Positions 34,666-44,219 are shown, counted from the stretch's first letter. The stretch: DNA of 46,393 nucleotides from Pseudomonadota bacterium (GCA_018240405.1 JAFEFW010000629.1:1-46393), one strand, 5' to 3'. The notes: generated by a model not told the origin, from the letters alone. Translations and numbers: made by a program.

Positions 34666-35178
34666 ATGGACTGTCGCCTTCCCTTGATTGTGCTGGGCTG
34701 CCTGTCGCTGGCCGGCTGTAATTCACTACTGACCGCAACGACCGCCGACGTCGCTGGCATCGCCGGCGCCGGCATTGCCGGAGCGGTGACCAAGAGTCCG
34801 GCCGGCGCCGCGGGAATCGGCCTGGGCGTCGCCGCACTGGCCAACGCCGGTCTGCAGTATGTCGAACGCGACGTTCATTCGACCGAACAGGACAACATCG
34901 CGGCAGCGGCGGGCAAGCTGCTGCCGGGTGAAACCGGGCGCTGGAGTGTCAGCCACAAGCTGCCAATCGAGTCGGATGCGCAGGGTGAACTCGTGGTGAC
35001 CCGCTTGATCGGATCGACTGCGTTCCGATGCAAGGAGATCGTGTTCTCCGTGGAGACCGAAGCCAAGGATAACGCGATCGAGCGCGCCTTCTATACAGCG
35101 ACCGTGTGCCAGGACGGGGACACGTGGAAATGGGCGTCCGCCGAACCGGCCACCGCGCGTTGGGGCGCTTTGCAGTGA
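34666..35178 (+). CDS. Putative lipoprotein (first of a tandem pair)
   Basis: 170 residues. The lipobox is LSLAGC, with the lipidated Cys at residue 18. A Gly/Ala-rich segment (ADVAGIAGAGIAGAVTKSPAGAAGIGLGVAALA) follows that could associate with or span a membrane. The C-terminal part includes CKEIVFSVETE and ends WKWASAEPATARWGALQ. It is a paralogue of the next gene. The stop overlaps the GTG start of the next gene by GTGA, so the two are co-translated. Family not recognised. Confidence 0.78.
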   Translation: MDCRLPLIVLGCLSLAGCNSLLTATTADVAGIAGAGIAGAVTKSPAGAAGIGLGVAALANAGLQYVERDVHSTEQDNIAAAAGKLLPGETGRWSVSHKLPIESDAQGELVVTRLIGSTAFRCKEIVFSVETEAKDNAIERAFYTATVCQDGDTWKWASAEPATARWGALQ

Positions 35179-35666
35179 GGCGGCGGCTTGCCGCGGTACT
35201 CCTCGTATGTGGGGCGCTGACAGGCTGCAAATCGGTCGGGCAGATCAGCGCGCTGATCGTTGGCGGTGCGGCCGGGGGCGCGACGGGCAATCCGGCGGTC
35301 GGCTTCGCGGTCGGTGTCGTAACCGACGCCGGCGTCACCTGGGCCACCCGCTATTACGGCCGCGCTCGGCAGGGCGCCGAACAGGACGCCATTGCGCAGA
35401 TTGCCGGCGATCTGCCGGTCGGCACCGGGGCGGACTGGAAGATTGAGCATTTCGTGCCGATCGGCAACGAACACGGCCGGGTCGAGGTGACGCGGGAGAT
35501 CGGCACACCCCTGGCGCCGTGCCGCGAGGTGGCGTTCTCGGTGGCAGACGACGACGATAAGGCGCCGAGGCAACGCTGGTTCATCACCAGCGTGTGCCGG
35601 ACCGAGGCCGTCTGGAAGTGGGCGACGGCGGAACCGGCGGTGCCGCGCTGGGGGTATCTGCAGTAG
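35175..35666 (+). CDS. Putative lipoprotein (second of a tandem pair)
   Basis: 163 residues from GTG 35175, chosen because it overlaps the previous stop and gives a clean lipoprotein signal (RRRLAAVLLVCGALTGC). It shares the plan of its neighbour: glycine-rich segment (LIVGGAAGGATGNPAVGFAVG), EQDAIAQIAGDLPVG, CREVAFSVADD and the ending WKWATAEPAVPRWGYLQ. The glycine-rich part recalls glycine-zipper outer-membrane lipoproteins. Function unknown; a paired envelope role is inferred from co-translation. Confidence 0.75.
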   Translation: MRRRLAAVLLVCGALTGCKSVGQISALIVGGAAGGATGNPAVGFAVGVVTDAGVTWATRYYGRARQGAEQDAIAQIAGDLPVGTGADWKIEHFVPIGNEHGRVEVTREIGTPLAPCREVAFSVADDDDKAPRQRWFITSVCRTEAVWKWATAEPAVPRWGYLQ

Positions 35667-35680
35667 CGGCGGCTACTCCG

Positions 35681-35776
35681 CTACCAAGTACGCCCGAACC
35701 ACCGACCTTCGGGGGCGCCGCTACACTCCAATTCGACGGCGCCGCAAAAGCACGCGCCCTTATAGGTCCCGCGCAC
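35681..35776 (-). pseudogene. Truncated GFA/CENP-V-family gene start
   Basis: From GTG 35776, with AGGAGG 5 bases upstream, the minus strand reads VRGTYKGACFCGAVELECSG and stops after 31 residues. GACFCGAVELE is the zinc-binding opening of glutathione-dependent formaldehyde-activating (GFA) proteins, normally about 130 residues. The rest of the gene is missing, so only the promoter-proximal scrap remains. Confidence 0.65.
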
Positions 35777-35794
35777 GCTTACCTCCTGCAACGG

Positions 35795-35837
35795 CGAATA
35801 AAGAAATACAGCGCAGCGCTGGTCTGGACTGCCAGCG
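35795..35837 (-). terminator. Possible terminator of the Pot/RutA operon
   Basis: On the minus strand, 16 bases past the ATPase stop, CGCTGG (35837-35832) and CCAGCG (35822-35817) form a stem with a 9-base loop. It is followed by a T-richer stretch (TGTATTTCTTTATT). The arms are short and the T-run is interrupted, so strength is uncertain. Confidence 0.4.
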
Positions 35838-35852
35838 TCGTTATCGGGGCGT

Positions 35853-36842
35853 CTACGCGTCCACCAGTGCGTGCGTGTCTTCCGGTGACCAGACCAGCGT
35901 CGCCGGCTGGCCGGGTTCGGCCGGGTTGCGGTAGAAGTGCTGGTCCGGCACCAGCGCCGACACCTCATCGCCGGCTTCCGTCACCACGGCGACGCGGACC
36001 GCCGACCCCTGATATTCGACGGCAATGACCTTGCCGCTGACATGCGGACCATCCTCCACCGCGCCGAGACGGCAGCGATCCGCGCGCACCGCGACGGGCC
36101 CCTGGTTGGTGCGCAGGACGTTATGGCTGCCGATGAAGCGCGCAATGAAGGGGCTGATCGGACGCTCAAACACCTCGCGCGGATGGGCGCATTGGCGGAT
36201 ATGTCCATCCTGCATCACCACCATCAGGTCGGCCAACGCCATCGCCTCATCCTGGCTATGGGTGACATGAATGAAGGTGATCTGCAGTTCACGCTGCAGG
36301 CGCTTCAGCTCCTCGCGAACCTTGCCGCGCAGAAACGGATCCAGCGCCGATAGCGGCTCGTCCAGCAGCAGTACGCGCGGCCTGGTGATCAACGCGCGCG
36401 CCAGGGCGATGCGCTGCTGCTGGCCGCCGGAAAGCTGCGCGGGGAGGCGCTGGGCATAGCTCTCCATGTGCACCAGTTCGAGGAATTCCCTCGCCCGCTT
36501 GTGCCGTTCCGCCTTCGGCACGCCGCGCATCTTCAGGCTGAAGGCAACGTTGTCGAGGCAGGACATGTGCGGGAACAGCGCGTAGGACTGAAACATCATG
36601 GCCGTGCCGCGGCGCACCGGCGGCAGGTCGGAAACGTTCTCGCCATGGATCAGGATGTCGCCGTCGGTCACCGCCTCATGTCCGGCGATCATGCGCAGCG
36701 TGGTCGTCTTGCCGCAGCCGGACGGGCCCAGCAGGCAGCAATAGGAGGCATGCGGGATGCGCAGCGAAATCGCATCGACCGCCAGCGTGGCGCCGTAGCG
36801 CTTGGTGACCGAGACCAGTTCGACGTCGTAGCGGGTATCCAT
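35853..36842 (-). CDS. ABC transporter ATP-binding protein (PotA type)
   Basis: 329 residues. Walker A GPSGCGKTT, Q-loop MMFQSYALFPHM, signature LSGGQQQR, Walker B LLLDEPLSALD and switch histidine VTHSQDEAM are intact. The C-terminal 100 residues form a TOBE-like domain (GPVAVRADRCRL, VSGKVIAVEYQGS), as in polyamine and related importers. Last gene of the leftward operon. Energises uptake through the two permeases next to it; the substrate is probably a pyrimidine or related compound given the embedded rutA. Confidence 0.93.
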   Translation of the reverse strand: MDTRYDVELVSVTKRYGATLAVDAISLRIPHASYCCLLGPSGCGKTTTLRMIAGHEAVTDGDILIHGENVSDLPPVRRGTAMMFQSYALFPHMSCLDNVAFSLKMRGVPKAERHKRAREFLELVHMESYAQRLPAQLSGGQQQRIALARALITRPRVLLLDEPLSALDPFLRGKVREELKRLQRELQITFIHVTHSQDEAMALADLMVVMQDGHIRQCAHPREVFERPISPFIARFIGSHNVLRTNQGPVAVRADRCRLGAVEDGPHVSGKVIAVEYQGSAVRVAVVTEAGDEVSALVPDQHFYRNPAEPGQPATLVWSPEDTHALVDA

Positions 36843-36847
36843 GGGCG

Positions 36848-37705
36848 TCAGGCCTTTGCCGTTGTCCGGCCGCGGCGGCGCTGCATATGCGCCACGACCA
36901 GCAGGGTCACGATGATGGCCACGAACGACACCGAGGTGGTGATCGTGCCGATGGCGAACAGGGTGGGCGAGGTAGCGGACGAAATCAACGCGTAGAGTTC
37001 CAGCGGCAGCGTGTTCTTCGGGCCGATGGTCAGCGTGGTGCGCGCATACTCGTCATAAGACAGGGTGAAGGCGCCCATCGCCACGCCGATGATGCCAGGC
37101 AGCAGAATCGGAATGGTGATGTGTCGCAGCACCTGCCACGACGACGCGCCCAGGTCGCGTGCCGCTTCCTCCCACGCCCGGTTAAACCGGTTCACCACGG
37201 CGAACATGGCGAACAGGCCGAAGGGCAGTGTCCAGGTTAGTTGCGCACCCAGCGCCGAGGTGAAAAGGGACGGCTGCAGGCCGAGGAACTGGAAGCCCAG
37301 GCCGATGCCGAAGCCGACCAGCAGGCTGGGCATTACCAGGCTGGCGACAGCGAGGTAGAAGATCACCCCCGACCCCGGAAAGCGGCGGCGGAAGGCCAGG
37401 CCCGCCGCGACCGAGAACACCACCGTCAGGCTGGCGACCACCAGGGCCAGCCGCATGGACCGGCCGAACGAGACCGGGATGTCCGCCATCTGACCGCGCT
37501 TGAAAATGTCCTCGAACCAGATGGTCGAGACCCCCACCATCGGGAAGGTGACGCCGCCGTTCTCACCCTGGAACGACAGCAGGTAGATCACGAACATCGG
37601 GCCGTAGAGGAACAGCAGGAAGCCGAAGAACAGCCCGCCCAGGACGTAAAATGTCCAGGGGCGTCGCTCGCTGAGCGGCCGGTAGGAAACGACGTGCGTC
37701 GCCAT
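36848..37705 (-). CDS. ABC transporter permease (PotC type)
   Basis: 285 residues with six predicted membrane helices, the first after a basic start (FYVLGGLFFGFLLFLYGPMFVIYLL). The coupling loop EEAARDLGASSWQVLRHITIPILLPGI carries the EAAxDLGAS-x-G-like motif of binding-protein-dependent permeases. It lies one base after the upstream permease stop and 5 bases before the ATPase start. Forms the membrane channel with the PotB-type subunit. Confidence 0.92.
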   Translation of the reverse strand: MATHVVSYRPLSERRPWTFYVLGGLFFGFLLFLYGPMFVIYLLSFQGENGGVTFPMVGVSTIWFEDIFKRGQMADIPVSFGRSMRLALVVASLTVVFSVAAGLAFRRRFPGSGVIFYLAVASLVMPSLLVGFGIGLGFQFLGLQPSLFTSALGAQLTWTLPFGLFAMFAVVNRFNRAWEEAARDLGASSWQVLRHITIPILLPGIIGVAMGAFTLSYDEYARTTLTIGPKNTLPLELYALISSATSPTLFAIGTITTSVSFVAIIVTLLVVAHMQRRRGRTTAKA

Positions 37706-37706
37706 G

Positions 37707-38648
37707 CTATTTCACCAGTTCCTTCCGCACGTCCACGACGCGCATCATCATGGCGACCAGGAAGGCGACGAATACCACCAGCACCATGGCATTGGCCGAG
37801 GCCGGCGGGTACTGCATCGTGCTGATTTCGTTCGACAGCATCGACACGATCGAAGCGCTCTGCCCGCCGCTCATTTGCTTGACGACGAAGTAGTCGCCCA
37901 TCACCTGGGTGAACACCAGGATCGAGCCCAGCACGATGCCGGTCTTCGACAGCGGAATGATCACGTTGGACATCACCGCCCAGCGCGACGCGCCGGCGTC
38001 CACCGCCGCTTCCACCAGTGCCTTGTCGATCTTCGACATAGAGTTGGCGATCGGACCGATCATCAGCAGCGTGAACAAATGCACATAGGTGATGATGACC
38101 GAGAAATCCGAGAACAGCAGGAACTCCAGCGGCTGGGACGTGACACCCATCCCCATCAGGATCTGGTTGAACGCGCCGTTGCGGCCAAGGAAGGGAATCC
38201 AGGCGATGGTGCGGATGATGCCCGATGTCCAGAACGGGATGGTGCACAGCAGGAAGAATACGGCCCGCACCATCCGGCTGCGGATGTGGAAGATCAGGAA
38301 GTAGGCAATGTTGAAGCCCAGGAACAGGGTGATCGCCCAGACGATGCAGGCGAACTTCAGCGAACTGACATAGACCCGCCAGGTCGCCGGCGTGGTCAGC
38401 AGGTCCTTGTAATTGTCCAGGATAAAAGCCGGATAGAGGCCGGTCCGGTCGTAGTCATAGAAGCTGACAACCAGGAACAGCACGGTGGGCAGGGCGAACA
38501 GCGCGAACAGGATCAGCGCCAGCGGGCTGACCTGGAGCCAGGACACGGACCACGCCGGCATCCGCCGCCGCCGGGGGCGTGCCACACCCCCGGAGGCAGA
38601 CTGGATAACCGCCGCTGACCGCGAATCCGTCGCGGTCAGTACGCTCAT
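37707..38648 (-). CDS. ABC transporter permease (PotB type)
   Basis: 313 residues with six helices after a basic N-terminus. The coupling loop reads [31 protein letters not shown]. The segment [20 protein letters not shown] is characteristic of PotB-like subunits. The start overlaps the rutA stop by 4 bases (ATGA), which ties transporter synthesis to rutA. Confidence 0.92.
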   Translation of the reverse strand: MSVLTATDSRSAAVIQSASGGVARPRRRRMPAWSVSWLQVSPLALILFALFALPTVLFLVVSFYDYDRTGLYPAFILDNYKDLLTTPATWRVYVSSLKFACIVWAITLFLGFNIAYFLIFHIRSRMVRAVFFLLCTIPFWTSGIIRTIAWIPFLGRNGAFNQILMGMGVTSQPLEFLLFSDFSVIITYVHLFTLLMIGPIANSMSKIDKALVEAAVDAGASRWAVMSNVIIPLSKTGIVLGSILVFTQVMGDYFVVKQMSGGQSASIVSMLSNEISTMQYPPASANAMVLVVFVAFLVAMMMRVVDVRKELVK

Positions 38649-39727
38649 GCTGCCTGCCTGATCTCGTTACGGCAGCGCATGAGTGGCAGGATGCGGGTGC
38701 CGAACTGCTCCATGCCGATGACGAAATCGTCGAACGTCATCATCACGCCGCGCACGCCTGGCACCTCGGCCAGTTCGTCCAGCATGCGCGCCACCTTGGC
38801 GTACGACCCGACCAACACGCCCTGGTTGGTCGGCAGCTTGTCGATGCCGAGCGTCGCGCGCTTGTGTGCCTGGGAGTAGGGATCGGGGTTGGGATCGTCG
38901 GAGGCCTGGGCGTCGCGGTGCGCCAATGCCACGACGTCGGTGCCGGCCTTGTAGTGCTCCCACTTCGCCTCGGCTGCGGCATCGGTTTCATCCGCAATGA
39001 TCATCTGCAGCACCAGTGCACCGCAGTCCCGTCCCGTCTCCTCCGTCGCCTTCACCAAGCGCGCCACGCTCGGCGCCAGCTTCGTCGGCTCATTCACGCC
39101 GCCACTGCCGCAGAAATTGTAGTCGGCGTATTGCGCGGCGAAGCGCGTGCCGGCGTCACTCTGCGCCGCGCAGATGATGGGGATTTTCTTCGATGGCATC
39201 GGCAGAAGTTGGCAGTTATCCATCTGGAAGAAGTCGCCCTTGAAGTCGGAGTGCCCGGTCTCCCACAGCTCATTCATGATCTTCACGTATTCGGCGCAAT
39301 ACTCGTAGCGGCGCTTGTAGTGGTCCGACCCGGGCCAGATGCCCATCTGCGTATATTCCCGGCGCTGCCAGCCAGAGATGATGTTGACGCCGAACCGGCC
39401 GTGCGAGATCGAATCAATCGTCACCGCCATGCGCGCTGTGAACGGCGGCGGCATGGTCAGTACGGCGCAGGTGGCGAAGAGCTGGATACGTGACGTGACG
39501 GCGGCCAGTCCGGACATCAGTGTGAATGATTCTAGGTTGTAGTCCCAGAACTGCGACGGGCCGCCGAAGCCGTGCAGCTTGATCATCGACAGGGCGAAGT
39601 CGAAGCCGAAATCCTCGGCCTTTTGCACGATTGTCTTGTTGAGGTCGAAACTCGGCTTGTACTGCGGCGACGTGGTAGAGATCAGCCAGCCATTGTTGCC
39701 GATCGGAATGAAAACACCAAGCTGCAT
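38645..39727 (-). CDS. rutA: Pyrimidine monooxygenase RutA
   Basis: 360 residues of the luciferase-like FMN monooxygenases. It opens [15 protein letters not shown] and continues [62 protein letters not shown] and [10 protein letters not shown]. These match RutA of the E. coli Rut pathway almost block for block. RutA opens the uracil ring to ureidoacrylate peracid using O2 and reduced FMN. Here it stands between the binding-protein gene (17-base gap) and the permease genes (4-base overlap) of an ABC importer. No rutB, C, D, E, F or G is seen in the window. The substrate may therefore be uracil, or a related ring amide. Confidence 0.9.
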   Translation of the reverse strand: MQLGVFIPIGNNGWLISTTSPQYKPSFDLNKTIVQKAEDFGFDFALSMIKLHGFGGPSQFWDYNLESFTLMSGLAAVTSRIQLFATCAVLTMPPPFTARMAVTIDSISHGRFGVNIISGWQRREYTQMGIWPGSDHYKRRYEYCAEYVKIMNELWETGHSDFKGDFFQMDNCQLLPMPSKKIPIICAAQSDAGTRFAAQYADYNFCGSGGVNEPTKLAPSVARLVKATEETGRDCGALVLQMIIADETDAAAEAKWEHYKAGTDVVALAHRDAQASDDPNPDPYSQAHKRATLGIDKLPTNQGVLVGSYAKVARMLDELAEVPGVRGVMMTFDDFVIGMEQFGTRILPLMRCRNEIRQAA

Positions 39728-39744
39728 AGCGCGATCTCCTCCAG

Positions 39745-41052
39745 TCAGGACGTGATGAATTCGTTCCAGCGGCGGGTGACGTAGCGGTCCTCATCCATCA
39801 CCGAGTTCCACACGGCGATGTTGCCCAGCCGCTCCCACATCGAGCCGCCGTCGCGGACATTGCCGGCCTTTTCCATCAGCTTGCCGAACGGCGACAGGAT
39901 GTCGGCTTCCGCAGGCTTGCCGTCGAACCAGTAGGCAGCCTCGGCCGGCGTCAGGAATTTGCGGGCATTGTCCGGCTGCGCGGAGTAGTAGCCCTGGCGG
40001 GCGATGAATGAGCCTTCAAAGCCGCCGGTGTACCAGTTCATGTATTCGTAGAAACAGTCGAGCTTCAGGCCTTCCAGATGCTTCATGGCGCCGAGCGTAT
40101 AGCCCCAGCCACGGTAGCCTTCCTTCAGGGGCTGGAACGTGCAGGGAATACCGCGCGAGCGCACCGCGGCGACGGCCGGGGACCACATCGACTGGATGAC
40201 GACCTCGCCCGAAGCCATCAGGTTCACCGACTGGTCGAACGTGGTCCAGAACGAACGGAACTGGCCGGAGCGCTTGACGTCCATCATCGTGTTGATGGTC
40301 TTGTCGATCTCGGCCTTGGTCATATTGCCCTTGTTGCCGTACTTGATGTCGCCGCGGGCCTCCATCGCCATGGCGACGTCGATGATGCCGATCGTCGGGT
40401 TGTCCTGCAGCGCCGCCTTGCCCTTGAAGTCCGGGCTGAGCAGGTCGGCCCAGGACGTAACCTTGCGACCGACGAGGTCGGGGCGGATGCCTAGCGTGTC
40501 GCCGTTGGTGACGGTGGGAATGGCGGTGAGGAAGTCGGTCGGCTTTCCGTCGGTGACCTTCTGGCCGGTGGCGTCGGTGGCGAACAGGATCATCATCGGG
40601 GTGATGCCCTGCGCCGGAATCTTGCGGCCGTCCGGATACTCGCCCTTGGTGAACAGCGGGATGGTCTGGTCCCAGTATTTGAACTTGGACAGCGGGATCG
40701 CCTGCAGAATGTTCCGTCCGATCAAATAGCGCATGTAGACCAGGCTGATATCGGCGCAGTCGATGGCGCTGGATTGCGACAGGAAGCGGTTCAGCAGGTC
40801 GGCGTTCTCGGACGCCTGCATCTGCACGGTGAAGCCGAGGTCCTTGGTCGCCTGCTCTGCGACCGCGGGAATGGCGGTGACCGGTGGGCCGGCGTGGCGC
40901 AGGACGACGTCCTTGATGTTCTGGGCCCAGATCGTCGGGAAGCCGGACACGGCGTTCGATCCGATCGCGGCGCCGGCGGTCGCGGCGGCGCCCTTCAGAA
41001 GACGACGGCGCGAAATGCCGCTCTGATCACGTGTGTGGTTACGTGATGTCAT
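39745..41052 (-). CDS. ABC transporter substrate-binding protein, Tat-exported
   Basis: 435 residues from ATG 41052; a longer frame begins upstream but lacks signal character. The N-terminus [21 protein letters not shown] is a twin-arginine signal. The body is a PotD-like extracellular binding fold ([65 protein letters not shown]). First gene of the leftward operon, followed by rutA, two permeases and the ATPase. Would capture the ligand in the periplasm. About 235 bases separate it from the divergent monooxygenase gene. Confidence 0.92.
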   Translation of the reverse strand: MTSRNHTRDQSGISRRRLLKGAAATAGAAIGSNAVSGFPTIWAQNIKDVVLRHAGPPVTAIPAVAEQATKDLGFTVQMQASENADLLNRFLSQSSAIDCADISLVYMRYLIGRNILQAIPLSKFKYWDQTIPLFTKGEYPDGRKIPAQGITPMMILFATDATGQKVTDGKPTDFLTAIPTVTNGDTLGIRPDLVGRKVTSWADLLSPDFKGKAALQDNPTIGIIDVAMAMEARGDIKYGNKGNMTKAEIDKTINTMMDVKRSGQFRSFWTTFDQSVNLMASGEVVIQSMWSPAVAAVRSRGIPCTFQPLKEGYRGWGYTLGAMKHLEGLKLDCFYEYMNWYTGGFEGSFIARQGYYSAQPDNARKFLTPAEAAYWFDGKPAEADILSPFGKLMEKAGNVRDGGSMWERLGNIAVWNSVMDEDRYVTRRWNEFITS

Positions 41053-41287
41053 GGTCTGGTCCTTGGGCTGCAGTGGGTCGGGGTGCCTTGGAGGATAGCA
41101 GCAAAATTCTGCGCTGCAATGCAGCAAAGAATAAATTTTGCGCACCACTATGCGTGTTGTGATTATAGTATGTGCAATATGCCCTGTTTCCGACCGTATT
41201 CAGATTACATATTAGGCATATGAGGTGTCTCCCATGGTTGTGACACCCGTGCTACAACTGTCCTCTACGGGGGACGGGATACCACGC

Positions 41288-42541
41288 ATGACCATCCTGA
41301 TCATCGGCGGCGGCATCGCCGGCCTCACCACGGCGCTGAGCCTGCACCAGATCGGGGTGGCCTGCCGCGTCTATGAAACTGCATCCGAGGTCCGTCCGCT
41401 CGGCCTGGGACTGAACCTGCTGCCGCACGCGGTTCGCGAACTCACGGAACTCGGCCTTGGCGACGCCCTGGCTGCCACCGGCATCCCAACGGCGGAACTC
41501 GCCTATTACTCGGCCAAGGGCCAGCGCATCTGGTCCGAACCGCGCGGCCGCGCGGCCGGCTATGCCTGGCCGCAATATTCCATCCATCGTGGCGCCCTGC
41601 AGATGCTGCTGATGCAGGCGGTGCGGGAGCGTCTGGGACCGGACGCCGTGGCGACCGGCCATCACCTTGTGGCGTGGGAGGAGGCGGGCGACCGCGTCAG
41701 GGCCTTCTTTATGGACTCGCAGACCCGCACCGGCCTGCCGCCGGTGGAAGGCGCCCTGCTGATCGGCTGCGACGGCATCCACTCCGCGGTCCGGCACCGT
41801 CTGTATCCGGACGAAGGGCCGCCCATCTGGAACGGTGCCATCCTGTGGCGGGGCGCCAGCACCTCCGGACCGTTCCTGACCGGACGCACCATGATCATGG
41901 CCGGGCACGAGTTCCAGAAATTCGTCGCCTATCCGATCAGCAAGGCCGCCGAGGACCGCGGTGAGGCGGAAATCAACTGGATCGCCGAACGGAAATTCCG
42001 CCCTGACCATGAATGGCGGCGGGAGGACTGGAACCGTCCCGGCAACGTCGACGACTTCCTGCCGCATTTCGCCAGTTGGAATTTCGACTGGCTGGACATC
42101 CCGGCCGTGATCAAGGCTGCCGACCGCTGCTACGAATTCCCGATGGTCGACCGCGACCCGCTGGAACGCTGGAGCTTCGGCCGCGTCACGATGCTCGGCG
42201 ACGCCGCCCACCCGATGTATCCGATCGGCTCGAACGGCGCCTCGCAGGGCATCATCGACGCTCGCTACCTGACACGGGAAATCCGCCGCCACGGCATCGA
42301 CCCGGCCGCGCTGCATGCCTATGAGGCCGAGCGCCGGCCGGCAACGGCGCAGATCGTGATGGCAAACCGAGCGAACGGACCGGAGCAGGTGATGCAGTTG
42401 GTGCAGTTGCGCGCGCCGGACGGGTTCGACCGGGTCGAGGACGTTCTGACGACGGACGAACTGGAATACACCGCGACGGCCTACAAGAAGATTGCCGGAT
42501 TTGAGCGGGAGACGCTGAACAATCGTCCGCCCATCGTCTGA
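41288..42541 (+). CDS. FAD-dependent aromatic-ring monooxygenase family
   Basis: 417 residues from ATG 41288, placed so that the FAD motif IIGGGIAGLTTALSLHQ is at the N-terminus; the longer frame from 41225 has no support. Further family marks are LIGCDGIHSAVRHRL and GDAAHPMYPIGSNGASQGIIDA. The group covers salicylate, hydroxybenzoate and PhzS-like hydroxylases. Divergent from the Pot/RutA operon and followed after 2 bases by a MAPEG gene. Might act on the compound taken up by the neighbouring importer; this is inference from position only. Confidence 0.9.
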   Translation: MTILIIGGGIAGLTTALSLHQIGVACRVYETASEVRPLGLGLNLLPHAVRELTELGLGDALAATGIPTAELAYYSAKGQRIWSEPRGRAAGYAWPQYSIHRGALQMLLMQAVRERLGPDAVATGHHLVAWEEAGDRVRAFFMDSQTRTGLPPVEGALLIGCDGIHSAVRHRLYPDEGPPIWNGAILWRGASTSGPFLTGRTMIMAGHEFQKFVAYPISKAAEDRGEAEINWIAERKFRPDHEWRREDWNRPGNVDDFLPHFASWNFDWLDIPAVIKAADRCYEFPMVDRDPLERWSFGRVTMLGDAAHPMYPIGSNGASQGIIDARYLTREIRRHGIDPAALHAYEAERRPATAQIVMANRANGPEQVMQLVQLRAPDGFDRVEDVLTTDELEYTATAYKKIAGFERETLNNRPPIV

Positions 42542-42543
42542 CG

Positions 42544-43080
42544 ATGGCGCTCGATGCAGAACAGCGCGGTGTCGCCCGGGGCATGGCTAGCGGCGCGGCG
42601 TTCTCCGCCGTTGTGCTGGCCTGCGGGTTCCTGCTGCCGCCGCTGGCGCTACCGACAACGAATATGATGGCAGACCGGCTGGCCTTTGCCGCGCGGGCGG
42701 ACCTGTTTGTCGCGCTGTGGCTGCTGGCTTCGGTAGCGGCGGTCGCGAAGGGGCGGTTCTTCTCGCCGCAGGACATCGCCGGCAGCGGGTTTGGCGAGCC
42801 GACGCCAACCATCGCCGCGGGGCGGGCGGTGGTGCAAAATACACATGAACAGGCAACATTGGCAGTGATCGCGCACCTGGCGCTGGCAACGTTGCTGCCG
42901 TTCCGGCTGCTAGGTCTGATCCCGCTGCTGGTTGTGCTGTTCTGCATCGGACGGCTGACGTTCTGGCTGGGTTACCAGCGCGGCGCGGCGGCGCGGGCGT
43001 TTGGCTTTGCCACCACGTTCTACCCGACAGCAATGGCGTTGGTGGTGGCGTTGGTCATGGTGGTGGTGCTGGGGGTCTAG
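42544..43080 (+). CDS. MAPEG-family membrane protein
   Basis: 178 residues with four hydrophobic helices. A long loop holds GRAVVQNTHEQATLAVIAHLALA, where the NTxEQ segment is the MAPEG hallmark; RLTFWLGYQRGAAARAFGF matches the last loop. MAPEG proteins include microsomal glutathione transferase-like enzymes. Only 2 bases separate it from the monooxygenase, so they share a transcript. Glutathione conjugation of an oxidised product is one possibility but is not shown. Confidence 0.87.
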   Translation: MALDAEQRGVARGMASGAAFSAVVLACGFLLPPLALPTTNMMADRLAFAARADLFVALWLLASVAAVAKGRFFSPQDIAGSGFGEPTPTIAAGRAVVQNTHEQATLAVIAHLALATLLPFRLLGLIPLLVVLFCIGRLTFWLGYQRGAAARAFGFATTFYPTAMALVVALVMVVVLGV

Positions 43081-43317
43081 TTTCGCGAGCGAAGCTCGGC
43101 CGCCCATCCAGGACCGAACACCAGTTTAGCCTCGGCGCTCGGCAGGTTGCGGGCATACCAGCGAAGCCGTGGGCGCATCCTCCCAATCGCGCTCAGGCAG
43201 TTCAATCGGCTCATGCGCCTGCCAAGCCGACGGCTTTGGCTTCGCGCGCAGCCGCTCAACCGTCTGCTTCACACCGTGGCGGATGGGGCCGCTCTCGCTT
43301 GCATCATGCTGCTTCAC
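43077..43317 (-). pseudogene. Small unknown gene, probably frameshifted
   Basis: GTG at 43317 overlaps the stop of the upstream dehydrogenase (GTGA) and opens KQHDASESGPIRHGVKQTV, later WQAHEPIELPERDWEDAP. That frame stops after 63 residues near 43126. A second frame then gives RLRWYARNLPSAEAKLVFGPGW and stops at 43077, looking more protein-like than the first frame's ending. A single-base change near 43160 would join them into about 80 residues. Family not recognised. Confidence 0.45.
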
Positions 43318-44219
43318 GGCGTTCCAGCCTCCTGTTGTCCGCGGCTGCGCACCTCCACGCCGGCCCAGCCCTCCAGCAGCTTGATCAGTGCGGTGAAATC
43401 CTCCCGCCCCAACCCCTGCTGCTCACCGAAGCGCCACAGCGTGCCGACCTGTTCATGCACCCACATCGGCACGCCCAGCGCCTCAGCTTCCTTCAGGCCC
43501 AGGACCACGTCCTTCACCATTGTCGTCAGCGCGGCGCCGTAGTCGAACGTGCCGGTCAGCACCGCCCGCGGCACCTTCGTCAGCGTGGCGCTGTTCTGGC
43601 CGGTGGAGACGTTCAGCACCTGCACCATCTGGTCCGGATCGAGCCCACCCTTGGCGCCCAGCACCAGCGCCTCGAACGCGGTCGCCATGTTGGCGGCGTT
43701 CACCAGGTTGTTGACCAGCTTCATCAACTGCGCCTGGCCGGGCTTGTCACCAACCTCAAAGACCTGGCCGCCGATGGCGAACAGCAGCGGGCGCAACTCG
43801 TCGCGCGCCCAGCGCGGGCCGGCGGTCATGACCGTCAGCGTGCCCGCGCGGGCGCCTTTCGGGCCGCCGCTGATCGGGCAGTCGACCAGGGTGATGCCGC
43901 GCGCCTCCACGCTGTGCTGCACACGGCCGAGCGCCGGGCTGCCGATGGTAGACATTTCAACATACACACGTATTGATGCGCCGAGGGCGACATCGCGCGC
44001 CACCCGTTCACTGACCGTCCCGTTCGGCAGGCAGGCGAAGACGATACGCGCCTCATTCGCCACACCTTCGGGTCCGGCGTGGCCGACGGCGCCGCGCTGC
44101 ACGAACGGCGCTATGGCCGACTGATTCGGATCATAGACATGCAAGCCGATGCCCGCGCCCTCCAGCCGTTCGGCGATCGCCGCGCCCATCTGGCCCAGTC
44201 CCAGAAATCCCACCTGCAT
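43314..44219 (-). CDS. NAD(P)-dependent 3-hydroxyisobutyrate dehydrogenase-family protein
   Basis: 301 residues from ATG 44219, with GGGGAGGAGG upstream; the open frame extends further but has no family character. Nucleotide-binding motif GFLGLGQMGAAIAERL at the N-terminus, VDCPISGGPKGARAGTLTVM at the substrate loop, and the catalytic lysine in MKLVNNLVNAANM. The C-terminal helical domain is complete. The family reduces or oxidises beta-hydroxyacids (3-hydroxyisobutyrate, tartronate semialdehyde and others). Divergent from an SDR with 84 bases in between. Confidence 0.92.
   Translation of the reverse strand: MQVGFLGLGQMGAAIAERLEGAGIGLHVYDPNQSAIAPFVQRGAVGHAGPEGVANEARIVFACLPNGTVSERVARDVALGASIRVYVEMSTIGSPALGRVQHSVEARGITLVDCPISGGPKGARAGTLTVMTAGPRWARDELRPLLFAIGGQVFEVGDKPGQAQLMKLVNNLVNAANMATAFEALVLGAKGGLDPDQMVQVLNVSTGQNSATLTKVPRAVLTGTFDYGAALTTMVKDVVLGLKEAEALGVPMWVHEQVGTLWRFGEQQGLGREDFTALIKLLEGWAGVEVRSRGQQEAGTP

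Noticed and set aside
35853-41052. Reading the ABC operon as a simple spermidine/putrescine importer
   Set aside because: The subunits are of that type, but the embedded and translationally coupled rutA makes a pyrimidine or ring-amide cargo more likely; Pot-type transporters carry many ligands.
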